DNA from: Vibrio europaeus
GTDB taxonomy: Bacteria > Pseudomonadota > Gammaproteobacteria > Enterobacterales > Vibrionaceae
Assembly: GCF_001695575.1 (NCBI RefSeq)
Contig: NZ_LUAX01000007.1
Span: 1,054,001 to 1,118,000, forward strand
Reading direction: 5' to 3'
Length of the DNA: 64,000 nucleotides
How positions within the stretch are numbered: the first letter of the stretch is position 1; each line of letters begins with the position of its first letter. The translations under genes were made by a program, and so were the position numbers. Below are positions 1 to 8,552 of this stretch, one piece after another. The notes beneath the pieces are model-generated. The model saw only the letters and a list, made by a program, of their open reading frames with translations, was not told where the DNA came from and did not search any database.

Positions 1-1
1 G

Positions 2-217
2 TGCCATGATGCTTGGTATAAAGATCAGTTCCGCGTACTAAACATTGAAGGTCATAAGATTCTTGCAATGGCTGGGATTCATGGTCAGATACTCGCGGTT
101 GATAAGGACTCTGGTGTCGTTATTGCTATGAATGGTGGCTACCCACAAACAGAAACCCCACGTATGGCAAGCCTTATCTTCCAAGTGGTTACCGCTATTT
201 TAAAAGCCGTTCAATAG
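2..217 (+). CDS. C-terminal end of a serine hydrolase (beta-lactamase-like)
   Basis: The window opens inside this gene; about 71 codons remain before a TAG stop. The visible residues include HGQILAVDKDSGVVIAMNGG, which resembles the last strands of the class C beta-lactamase/penicillin-binding fold, where secreted or periplasmic serine hydrolases end. The catalytic SxxK and YxN motifs would lie upstream of the window, so activity and substrate cannot be judged. A strong hairpin terminator follows 20 bases after the stop. The family call rests only on the C-terminal pattern. Confidence 0.55.
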   Translation, partial: CHDAWYKDQFRVLNIEGHKILAMAGIHGQILAVDKDSGVVIAMNGGYPQTETPRMASLIFQVVTAILKAVQ

Positions 218-236
218 TCATGTTAGTGATATTGCT

Positions 237-267
237 AAAGCCAGCTCTAATTCAGAGCTGGCTTTTT
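237..267. terminator. Bidirectional rho-independent terminator
   Basis: An AAAGCCAGCTCT arm pairs with AGAGCTGGCTTT around a short AATTC loop. A T-run follows on the plus strand and an A-run precedes it, so the hairpin can end both the serine hydrolase gene and the convergent semialdehyde dehydrogenase gene. Confidence 0.85.
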
Positions 268-277
268 ATTGGAGAGT

Positions 278-1801
<1,524 letters not shown>

Positions 1802-1825
1802 CTAGTCGTTCTAATTAGATTCGGG

Positions 1826-2827
1826 TTATTTAAGTTCAAAGCCATATGCGTAAGGGTCTTGATCATCTACCCATATGGTGTTGTGTCCTGTGACTTGAGC
1901 CCAACCTTCGATGCTTGGCAGTATGGCCGCGCGCCCATTGACCTCGGTGGTACCTTCAATACGGCCAGTGAACAAGCTGCCAATAATGCTTTCGTGTATA
2001 AAATCTTCGCCCTGTTTGAGCTTTCCTTTGGCATACCACTGCGCCATTCGCGCGCTGGTTCCTGTGCCACATGGTGAGCGGTCGAGAGCTTTTTCACCGT
2101 AGAAAACGGCATTTCGTGCGGTAGATTCTGGCTGAGTCGGTGCCCCCGTCCATAAAACATGTGACACTCCACATACGGTTGGATCTTCAGGGTGGATACA
2201 TTCGACGGCCTGCGAAACCGCCTGTCGAACTTTAGGGCTAAGCATTAGAATTTCATCTGATGAGTAGTGTTCAAGCCCTTGATAGTTTTCTTGTGGATCA
2301 ACAATGACGTAGTAATTGCCACCATAAGAAACATCAACAGTTATCTCACCCAGCCCTTCCACGTTAACGGTGACGTCTTGATGGGCTAGGTAGGCGGGAA
2401 CATTGTAGATCTTCACTGAGGTGACTTTCTCGCCATCTCGTTGGTAATGCACTTCAATTTGACCAGCCGGAACATCGAGGATCAATTTGCCTTCGACACG
2501 CGGAGTAATCAAACGATGTTCTAGGGCTGATGTCACGGTACCGATCGTGCCGTGTCCACACATCGGCAGACAGCCGCTAGTTTCGATAAACAGAATCGAA
2601 GCATCAGCATTCTCACTGCAAGGTGGAAGAACAACCGAACCAGACATCATTGCGTGACCGCGAGGTTCAAACATGAGCGATTGACGGATCCAATCATAGT
2701 GCTCCAAGAAAAACTGGCGCTTGTCGCTCATCGTCTTGCCTTCTAAATGTGGAACACCGCCTGCCACTAGCCGAACAGGATTACCACAAGTGTGGGCATC
2801 GATACAAAAGAAGGTTCCTTGTCTCAT
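1826..2827 (-). CDS. 4-hydroxyproline 2-epimerase (proline racemase family)
   Basis: This 333-residue protein belongs to the proline racemase fold, whose members invert the alpha carbon using two cysteines. Both are present: Cys90 in MCGHGTIG and Cys253 in SPCGTGTSA. In trans-3-hydroxyproline dehydratases the second cysteine is replaced by threonine, so the residues favour an epimerase converting trans-4-hydroxy-L-proline to cis-4-hydroxy-D-proline. An AAGGAG site precedes the ATG. It is the first gene of a two-gene minus-strand operon and is divergent from the FAD oxidoreductase gene. The promoter region contains a GTATATTTTATAC palindrome shared with a second gene of the cluster. Proline racemase activity cannot be excluded from sequence. 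Confidence 0.87.
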   Translation of the reverse strand: MRQGTFFCIDAHTCGNPVRLVAGGVPHLEGKTMSDKRQFFLEHYDWIRQSLMFEPRGHAMMSGSVVLPPCSENADASILFIETSGCLPMCGHGTIGTVTSALEHRLITPRVEGKLILDVPAGQIEVHYQRDGEKVTSVKIYNVPAYLAHQDVTVNVEGLGEITVDVSYGGNYYVIVDPQENYQGLEHYSSDEILMLSPKVRQAVSQAVECIHPEDPTVCGVSHVLWTGAPTQPESTARNAVFYGEKALDRSPCGTGTSARMAQWYAKGKLKQGEDFIHESIIGSLFTGRIEGTTEVNGRAAILPSIEGWAQVTGHNTIWVDDQDPYAYGFELK

Positions 2828-2887
2828 TTCTTGCTCCTTGAATAAGAAATTGGTTGAAGTGGTGAATTTGGATGTTATCGTGATGTT

Positions 2888-2904
2888 AAGTATATTTTAT
2901 ACAA
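2888..2904. promoter_or_regulatory. Candidate operator of the hydroxyproline cluster, copy 1
   Basis: The palindrome GTATATTTTATAC at 2890-2902 sits between the divergent epimerase and FAD oxidoreductase genes. On the other strand it reads ATTGTATAAAATATACT, a 17-base string repeated exactly upstream of the reductase gene at 4223-4239. Arms of five bases around a three-base centre are typical of dimeric repressor sites, such as those of GntR-family regulators. Confidence 0.6.
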
Positions 2905-2938
2905 TTTTGTTTTTGAAACGTGATAAGGAGCAAAATAA

Positions 2939-4204
2939 ATGGTGAGCAACAATTCAGCAGATTCGCAAAATATTGCAGTGATTGGTGGTGGGATAATTGG
3001 CTTGTGTATCGCTCTGAAGTTGCAACTTGAAGGTGAAAACGTGACGGTTTTCGATAAGCGTGGAGCAGGGCAAGGATGCTCAAAAGGTAACGCAGGGCAT
3101 TTCGCGACCGAGCAAGTTTTTCCGCTTGCTACACCAGCACTTTTGCCTCAACTGCCAAAGATGCTTCTGTCTCGTCAAAGCCCCGTCTCAATACGCATTC
3201 AAGACATTCACAAAACCACCCCTTGGATGATACGTTTCTTACTAAATGCGAGAGATAAAACGACCAAGCAATCCACTCAAGCCTTGACTCAACTTAATCA
3301 GAACGCGATGAAAAGTTGGTTCGCGTTGCTTGAAGAAGTCGGGTTGCAACACTTAATCGAGATGGACGGTTCATTGCTGACATTTGAAAGTGAGCAGTTA
3401 TTTGATTCATATCGTTCTACGCTAAAAAGCTTACGAGAACATGGGGTGGAGTGCCAAGTTTGGCAGCAAGAGAAACTGCGCGAACGAGTACCTCAACTTT
3501 CTGAATCAGTAAAGTTTGGCGTGTTTTTCCCAGATACTGGCCATAGCCTAAACCCTTACAGGCTATGCGTTGAGCTTGAGTCTTCTTTTAAGTTTCGACA
3601 AGGGAACTGGGTAGAAGAACATGTGGAAGAGGCATTTTTTGACGGTGAGTTGGGCGTTGTCGCAACGGAAAATGAAAGCTACTCGTTTGATAAAATCGTC
3701 ATTGCCACTGGTGCCGAGTCAGCCGATTTGGTTAGAAGAATTACCGGCATTACGGTACCACTTCAAGCAGAAAGAGGTTATCACCTAATGGTGCCAGAGC
3801 TTAAAAATGCTCTCCCTTTTCCTGTCAGCTCAGCGGATAGAAAATTCATCATGACGCCTATGGAAGAGGGATTGAGGTTAGCGGGTACGGTTGAATATGC
3901 AGGGCTGAATTCGCCACCTAATATGAAACGCGCAACCATGCTTAAAGAGTTGGCGAAAGGGCTTTTGAAGTCGGAGTTATCGCATGATTCCGATGGTGAA
4001 AAGTGGATGGGAAACCGCCCCTCATTACCTGATTCTTTGCCCGTCATCGACAGTGTAGAAAATGGAAAAATATTGTTTGCTTTTGGCCATCAACATCTAG
4101 GTCTTACGCAAGCGGCTATCACCGCAGACTTAGTCAGTGAGCTAAGCCGACAGCGTGAACCATCGCTTAATATTTCTCCATTTGCGCTAAGTCGCTTTTG
4201 CTAA
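2939..4204 (+). CDS. FAD-dependent D-amino acid (D-hydroxyproline) oxidoreductase
   Basis: This 421-residue DadA/DAO-type flavoprotein probably oxidises cis-4-hydroxy-D-proline to 1-pyrroline-4-hydroxy-2-carboxylate. The FAD-binding GxGxxG motif appears as IGGGIIG at about residues 15-21, and a C-terminal GHQHLGLTQA segment matches the end of the DAO fold. An AAGGAG site lies 9 nt before the ATG, which fixes the start. The gene is divergent from the epimerase and leads the plus-strand part of the cluster, so substrate identity follows from context. Known D-hydroxyproline enzymes are either oxidases or respiratory dehydrogenases; the sequence alone does not tell which. Confidence 0.85.
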   Translation: MVSNNSADSQNIAVIGGGIIGLCIALKLQLEGENVTVFDKRGAGQGCSKGNAGHFATEQVFPLATPALLPQLPKMLLSRQSPVSIRIQDIHKTTPWMIRFLLNARDKTTKQSTQALTQLNQNAMKSWFALLEEVGLQHLIEMDGSLLTFESEQLFDSYRSTLKSLREHGVECQVWQQEKLRERVPQLSESVKFGVFFPDTGHSLNPYRLCVELESSFKFRQGNWVEEHVEEAFFDGELGVVATENESYSFDKIVIATGAESADLVRRITGITVPLQAERGYHLMVPELKNALPFPVSSADRKFIMTPMEEGLRLAGTVEYAGLNSPPNMKRATMLKELAKGLLKSELSHDSDGEKWMGNRPSLPDSLPVIDSVENGKILFAFGHQHLGLTQAAITADLVSELSRQREPSLNISPFALSRFC

Positions 4205-4222
4205 AAATTTTACAATTAAATA

Positions 4223-4239
4223 TTGTATAAAATATACTA
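4223..4239. promoter_or_regulatory. Candidate operator of the hydroxyproline cluster, copy 2
   Basis: ATTGTATAAAATATACT is identical over 17 bases to the reverse complement of the site between the epimerase and oxidoreductase genes. It contains the palindrome GTATAAAATATAC at 4225-4237 and lies about 50 nt upstream of the reductase start codon. Its repetition inside one pathway suggests a common regulator. Confidence 0.6.
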
Positions 4240-4289
4240 ACACATTATGTTAATAAAAAGTTGCAAGGAAAGTGCAAAAGGAAAGAAAG

Positions 4290-5258
4290 ATGATTAACTT
4301 AGACGCGCAGCAAATAGTCCGCTGCCTTTCGATGGTAGGGCTGATTGAGTCAATGCGATTAACCTATCAAGAGCAGGCAACTATTCCACAACGTAATGTG
4401 ATGCCTTTAGAGCAAGATAAGTACGATGCGTTTGCCTTGTTACCTGCTTGGAGTGAATCGCTGATCACCGTCAAAGCTTTTACTTATTTTCCAGATAACT
4501 ACATCGAAGGCAAAGACAGCTTAGCATCGAAAATTCTCGCCTTTGATCGCTCTAATGGTGAACCACTGGCTTTGCTCGATGGCAAAGTCCTTACTTACTG
4601 GCGCACTGCTGCTGCATCTGCGCTTGCTGCCGATTATTTAGCAAATCGTGATGCTGAAACCCTGCTCATTTGTGGAACGGGTAACCTTGCTCCCTACATC
4701 GCTTACGCCTATTCAGCCATTCGTCCGATACGCAAAGTTCTGATTTGGGGGCGCGATGAGCAAAAAGCACGTCAAACTCTCGATACTATTTCATCGAGCA
4801 ATGAGTATCAGTCGCTGGCCAACTCTCATCAGTTCACGCTAGAAGTCATTGAAGATGTCGACTCAGTACTTAATCAAGTGGATATCATTTCATGCGTCAC
4901 TGGGTCAGATAAGCCTCTGTTTAGTGGTGCTCTGGTTCAACCAGGAACTCATATCGATCTGATTGGTAATCACGACTCTGACAAGCGCGAATGTGACAGC
5001 ACTGCGGTTCAACGGTCCAGTGTGTTTGTCGACAGTAGAGTTAATGTATTGGCAGAAGCGGGTGATTTGTTGATCCCGATCGAAGAGGGAGTTTTCGCTG
5101 CCAAGAACATACAAGCAGAGTTGGCTGACTTGTGTCGTAAATCTCATCAAGGTCGCAGTGATGAAGAGGAAATAACCTTATATAAATCAGTAGGTAGTGC
5201 CCTTGCTGATCTTGCGGCTGTAAAGTTTGTGCTACAAGAAAAAGAGATTTTTAACTAG
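4290..5258 (+). CDS. Ornithine cyclodeaminase/mu-crystallin family protein, probable 1-pyrroline-2-carboxylate reductase
   Basis: This protein of about 322 residues has the OCD/mu-crystallin fold, with a dinucleotide-binding stretch LLICGTGNLAPY and a downstream CVTGSDKPLF segment. In hydroxyproline clusters, members of this family usually reduce 1-pyrroline-2-carboxylate to L-proline with NAD(P)H. An in-frame GTG exists 18 nt upstream, but the ATG at 4290 has an AGGAAAG site at a good distance and is preferred. The usual partner, trans-3-hydroxyproline dehydratase, is not visible in the window, so its role here could be salvage of pyrroline-2-carboxylate from other amino acids. True ornithine cyclodeaminase activity is a less likely alternative. 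Confidence 0.78.
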   Translation: MINLDAQQIVRCLSMVGLIESMRLTYQEQATIPQRNVMPLEQDKYDAFALLPAWSESLITVKAFTYFPDNYIEGKDSLASKILAFDRSNGEPLALLDGKVLTYWRTAAASALAADYLANRDAETLLICGTGNLAPYIAYAYSAIRPIRKVLIWGRDEQKARQTLDTISSSNEYQSLANSHQFTLEVIEDVDSVLNQVDIISCVTGSDKPLFSGALVQPGTHIDLIGNHDSDKRECDSTAVQRSSVFVDSRVNVLAEAGDLLIPIEEGVFAAKNIQAELADLCRKSHQGRSDEEEITLYKSVGSALADLAAVKFVLQEKEIFN

Positions 5259-5301
5259 GGGAAATCCCCGCTTTAATTGCAGTTTCGACTGTAAACTTAA
5301 A

Positions 5302-5318
5302 TTGCATATAATATATAA
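5302..5318. promoter_or_regulatory. Weaker third copy of the hydroxyproline operator
   Basis: TTGCATATAATATATAA, just upstream of the deaminase start, matches about 12 of 17 positions of the exact repeat at 4223-4239. Similarity in AT-rich DNA may be coincidental, so support is modest. Confidence 0.35.
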
Positions 5319-5331
5319 ATGGAAGGTAAAG

Positions 5332-6246
5332 ATGAACGTAGATTGGAAAGGTGTCTACCCTGCAGTAAGTACTCAGTTTCGTAAAGATCAGAGCATTGAT
5401 CTCGACGCCACTCAAACTGTAATCGATAACCAAATTAATGACGGCGTTAATGGCATTATTTGCTTGGGGACGGTCGGTGAAAACTGCGCGCTATACCCTG
5501 AAGAGAAGCGTCAGGTGCTTTCGGCCGCAAGGGAAGTGGTTTCTGATAGAGTACCGTTGATTGCAGGAACGGCAGAGTCGATAACCACTGCGGCGATTGA
5601 TTACATGCAAGATGCGCAAAAAATAGGTATCGATGGCTGTATGGTGATGCCAGCAATGGTTTACCGCACATCGAATAGCGAAACAGTGGACTACTACCGT
5701 ACTCTTGCGCAGGCAACGCCTGAAATGCCAATTATGATTTACAACAACCCCGTTTCCTATGGCGTCGATGTGAATCTTGATCTAATGGAACAACTGTCAG
5801 AGTGTGAAAGTATCGTTGCGGTTAAAGAGTCTACCACTGACACGCGTCGTATTACTGAGCTGTACAATCGTTTCGATGACCGTTTTACTGTCTTTAGTGG
5901 TGTTGATGATATCGCACTGGAGTCTCTTATGCTCGGTGCTACCGGGTGGATCTCTGGTTTAACCAACGCATTTCCTGCTGAATCTGTTGCTATCTATAAA
6001 CTGGCAAGCCAAGGACGCTATGTTGAAGCGTTAGAAATCTACCGTTGGTTCTTACCATTACTTCGTTTAGATACGATTCCAACTTTGGTTCAATGTATCA
6101 AACTGGCGGAACAGGTGTGTGGCCGAGGCAGCGAGCAAGTACGCGCTCCTCGTCAGTTGCTTAAAGGTGAAGAACGGGCGCAAGTTGTTGCGCTGGTTGA
6201 ACAAGCGATTGCGACGCGTCCAGATTTGTCTAAGTACAATCTCTAA
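5332..6246 (+). CDS. Dihydrodipicolinate synthase family protein, probable 1-pyrroline-4-hydroxy-2-carboxylate deaminase
   Basis: This 304-residue TIM-barrel protein belongs to the DapA/NanA aldolase family. The Schiff-base lysine is Lys165 in VAVKESTTD and the catalytic tyrosine is Tyr137 in MIYNNPVSYG. The usual GTTGE loop reads GTVGE at 46-50. With the surrounding genes it most likely deaminates 1-pyrroline-4-hydroxy-2-carboxylate to alpha-ketoglutarate semialdehyde, feeding the dehydrogenase at the start of the window. The frame is open further upstream, but the ATG at 5332 with a GGAAGG site gives the expected N-terminus. Housekeeping lysine synthesis is unlikely in this context. Confidence 0.85.
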   Translation: MNVDWKGVYPAVSTQFRKDQSIDLDATQTVIDNQINDGVNGIICLGTVGENCALYPEEKRQVLSAAREVVSDRVPLIAGTAESITTAAIDYMQDAQKIGIDGCMVMPAMVYRTSNSETVDYYRTLAQATPEMPIMIYNNPVSYGVDVNLDLMEQLSECESIVAVKESTTDTRRITELYNRFDDRFTVFSGVDDIALESLMLGATGWISGLTNAFPAESVAIYKLASQGRYVEALEIYRWFLPLLRLDTIPTLVQCIKLAEQVCGRGSEQVRAPRQLLKGEERAQVVALVEQAIATRPDLSKYNL

Positions 6247-6260
6247 ATCATGTTCCTAGC

Positions 6261-6282
6261 AGGGCAAGTGCCATCTTGCCCT
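6261..6282. terminator. Hairpin between convergent genes
   Basis: AGGGCAAG pairs with CTTGCCCT around a six-base loop, between the deaminase stop and the AraC stop. There is no clear T-run, so it may be a weak terminator or a transcript-end stabiliser. Confidence 0.45.
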
Positions 6283-7165
6283 AATTAAACCTAGCCCGAA
6301 ACTGGGTGGGTGTCATCTGCTTAACGGCGCGAAACTGGCGGTTGAAATTAGAAAGGTTAGGAAAGCCTGCTTTTTCTGCGACCAACGCGATTGGAGCCTG
6401 AGTACTAGCAAGCAGCTCACACGCTTTACCAATTCGAAACAGTTTTAAGTGGTCGGAGAAACTGACACCAAAGTGCTTTTCAAACAGCCTATATGCCGAG
6501 CTTTCACTCATGTGGAGGGCGTGGCATACATCAGAGATTCTGATCGGCTCGTGGAAGTGCTTTTCAATGTAGTGCGTAGCTCTTTCCACTTTCTGATGGG
6601 CATCCCTATCAGATATTTGGCTAATACGATAAGGCGTCGTAGAAAGTTTCTGTGATTCTAAATCATCCGCTAAGTGAATAAGAACTTCCATGACTTTTAA
6701 AGCTTGGTAGTGGCGCTCAAGCGATTCCGTTCCCATTAACAACTGCGCCACCTTTTGGGCCGTTTCGTCACTGAATTTGATACCAAACGCCGCTTTTTCT
6801 AGTAGAGCTTTGATATTACGTGCTTCGGGAATCGTTGACTGAAGCCTTTCAATCCAATGATGCTTAAGCCATACGATTATTGAGCTATGCGGCTTTTCTA
6901 CACTGCTTGAAAGCCTGCCTGTGATCATATGTGGTAACCCCGGCCCATAAAGCAGAAGCGTATTGTTATGCACTTGGCCTATAGCATCGCCAGCAAGGTA
7001 GTTGCCGTTAAAGACGTTCTCCGGATCAAGGTAAAGGACCAGTTCGTATTCAGAGTGATAGTGCCATGAACAAGCAAACTCTTCTTTCTTCACGCGACAA
7101 TGAAATTCTCGTACCAACCAGTCGTAATTTGGTGCGCTGAGTACATTTTCTATAAATGGTTTCAT
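6281..7165 (-). CDS. AraC family transcriptional regulator
   Basis: This protein of about 294 residues has an N-terminal cupin-like sensing domain (HYHSEYELVLYL) and a C-terminal AraC-type double helix-turn-helix over roughly the last 100 residues, including ISDVCHALHMSESSAYRLF and PNLSNFNRQFRAVKQMTPTQ. It should bind DNA and respond to a small ligand. The ATG at 7165 follows a GGGG site; a TTG one codon upstream is also possible. It is convergent with the hydroxyproline genes and divergent from an MFS exporter, which is its likeliest target. A perfect 14-base palindrome lies between the two. Confidence 0.85.
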   Translation of the reverse strand: MKPFIENVLSAPNYDWLVREFHCRVKKEEFACSWHYHSEYELVLYLDPENVFNGNYLAGDAIGQVHNNTLLLYGPGLPHMITGRLSSSVEKPHSSIIVWLKHHWIERLQSTIPEARNIKALLEKAAFGIKFSDETAQKVAQLLMGTESLERHYQALKVMEVLIHLADDLESQKLSTTPYRISQISDRDAHQKVERATHYIEKHFHEPIRISDVCHALHMSESSAYRLFEKHFGVSFSDHLKLFRIGKACELLASTQAPIALVAEKAGFPNLSNFNRQFRAVKQMTPTQFRARFN

Positions 7166-7264
7166 CAATAAGCCCCTTTATCCTCGCCTAGGCTAAGCCA
7201 GATGACTTTAGCCGTCAAAAACAAAAGAGATATTGAAGGAATAGTATTAGAGGTGGCTCGAATA

Positions 7265-7278
7265 CTATCAATTGATAG
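7265..7278. promoter_or_regulatory. Perfect palindrome in the AraC/MFS divergent region
   Basis: CTATCAATTGATAG is a perfect 14-base palindrome about 60 nt upstream of the MFS start codon. It could bind a dimeric regulator, although AraC proteins more often use direct repeats. Confidence 0.35.
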
Positions 7279-7339
7279 GCATCGGTTTGATTAAACTAGC
7301 GATAAGTTAAAGACATCACATCGCACGAGTTGGCTCACC

Positions 7340-8536
7340 ATGTACAAAGATAAAATTGCTCTATTATTCATTTTTACCGCATTTGTAACAGGCTTATGTG
7401 GCGCGTTTTTTTACCCACTTTCGAGCTTGTTTATCGTCGAACAGCTTGGTGCTTCGCCAATGATGTTGAGCTTATATATGGTGCTCGCAGTCGTGAGTTC
7501 CGTTGTCGTGTCGCAGCTTTTGGCTGCTCAATCAGACAAGAGCTGGCAACGAAAAACGATTTTAGTTGTTTCGTTGACCTGTTACTTGGTCACTGTAGTG
7601 AGTTTTATCTTTATCCGAGACTATTGGGTGGGGGTCGCAATAGCCACACTGTTTGGCAGCTTTGGTGGCGCGGCGTTTGGACAGTTATTCGCTATGGGGC
7701 GCGAGTACGCGGATGATAACGTTGAAGATAGCACAACATTCCTATCGACCATGCGTGCGGGAATTGCCATTGCGTGGGTGTTCGGGCCGCCAATTGCTTT
7801 TATGCTTAAAGCGAGCTTTGGTTTTGGCGCGGCATTTAGTACATCTGCTGTCATTGTCGCTGTCGGTATCTTAGTGATCATGTTTTTTTTACCTTCGTGT
7901 AAAACGGCCGCCGAAGAGTTAGAAGAAGATCCGACAATACCGAGTTCGAAAGGTAAAGGAGGCTTAATTTCCCTGTATTGCCTAGTGCTTGTTGTCGCTT
8001 TTGGCGCCAACAATCTCTACATCACCAGTATGCCTCTCTATCTCTCTCAAGAGTTACAGGTAGACCCTAACTGGTTAGGTTTTTTATTTGGTGCTGGCGC
8101 ACTATGTGAGATCCCTGTGATGCTTTGGGCTGGGCGACTATCGGAGAAAGTGGGGACGGTAAGACTACTGCTTATGGGAATTGCCAGTGGTACGCTTTTC
8201 TATGCGGTGATGCTGACCAATACAAGCTTTACGGCTATGTTAGCGGCTCAATTACTCAATGGATTCTTTATCGGTATTTGTGCCACATTGGGGATGGTGG
8301 TATTGCAGGATATGATGCGTGACCGACTAGGGACAGCGTCTACTTTGTTCTCGAACACGTTAAACATAAGTATGTTGGTGGCGAGCCTATCCGTGGGCGT
8401 AGTTGGTGAGTTGTATAACTATTACACTACCCTATACGTATCGTTAATAGGGACAGTCTGCGCTTTGATATTACTTAGCCTGTTCTCGATTAAAGTGCGT
8501 CAAAGAGAGCGATTAACCGCACAGTCGGCAGCTTAG
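7340..8536 (+). CDS. MFS transporter, sugar efflux (SetA-like) type
   Basis: This 398-residue, strongly hydrophobic protein has the spacing of 12 transmembrane helices, with a hydrophilic central loop near residues 190-210 (AAEELEEDP). The N-terminal half resembles the SetA/SotA sugar-efflux branch of the major facilitator superfamily, including GASPMMLSL and FGQLFAMGREYA. It should act in the inner membrane as a proton-coupled exporter. The gene is divergent from the AraC regulator with 174 nt between them. Its substrate cannot be told from sequence, and it may have no connection to hydroxyproline. Confidence 0.8.
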   Translation: MYKDKIALLFIFTAFVTGLCGAFFYPLSSLFIVEQLGASPMMLSLYMVLAVVSSVVVSQLLAAQSDKSWQRKTILVVSLTCYLVTVVSFIFIRDYWVGVAIATLFGSFGGAAFGQLFAMGREYADDNVEDSTTFLSTMRAGIAIAWVFGPPIAFMLKASFGFGAAFSTSAVIVAVGILVIMFFLPSCKTAAEELEEDPTIPSSKGKGGLISLYCLVLVVAFGANNLYITSMPLYLSQELQVDPNWLGFLFGAGALCEIPVMLWAGRLSEKVGTVRLLLMGIASGTLFYAVMLTNTSFTAMLAAQLLNGFFIGICATLGMVVLQDMMRDRLGTASTLFSNTLNISMLVASLSVGVVGELYNYYTTLYVSLIGTVCALILLSLFSIKVRQRERLTAQSAA

Positions 8537-8552
8537 CGGGTTTTCTTTATCT

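Noticed and set aside
5227-5331. Longer N-terminus for the deaminase gene
   Set aside because: The open frame continues upstream, but the ATG at 5332 has a good ribosome site and gives the normal family start, and the upstream part would overlap the previous gene.
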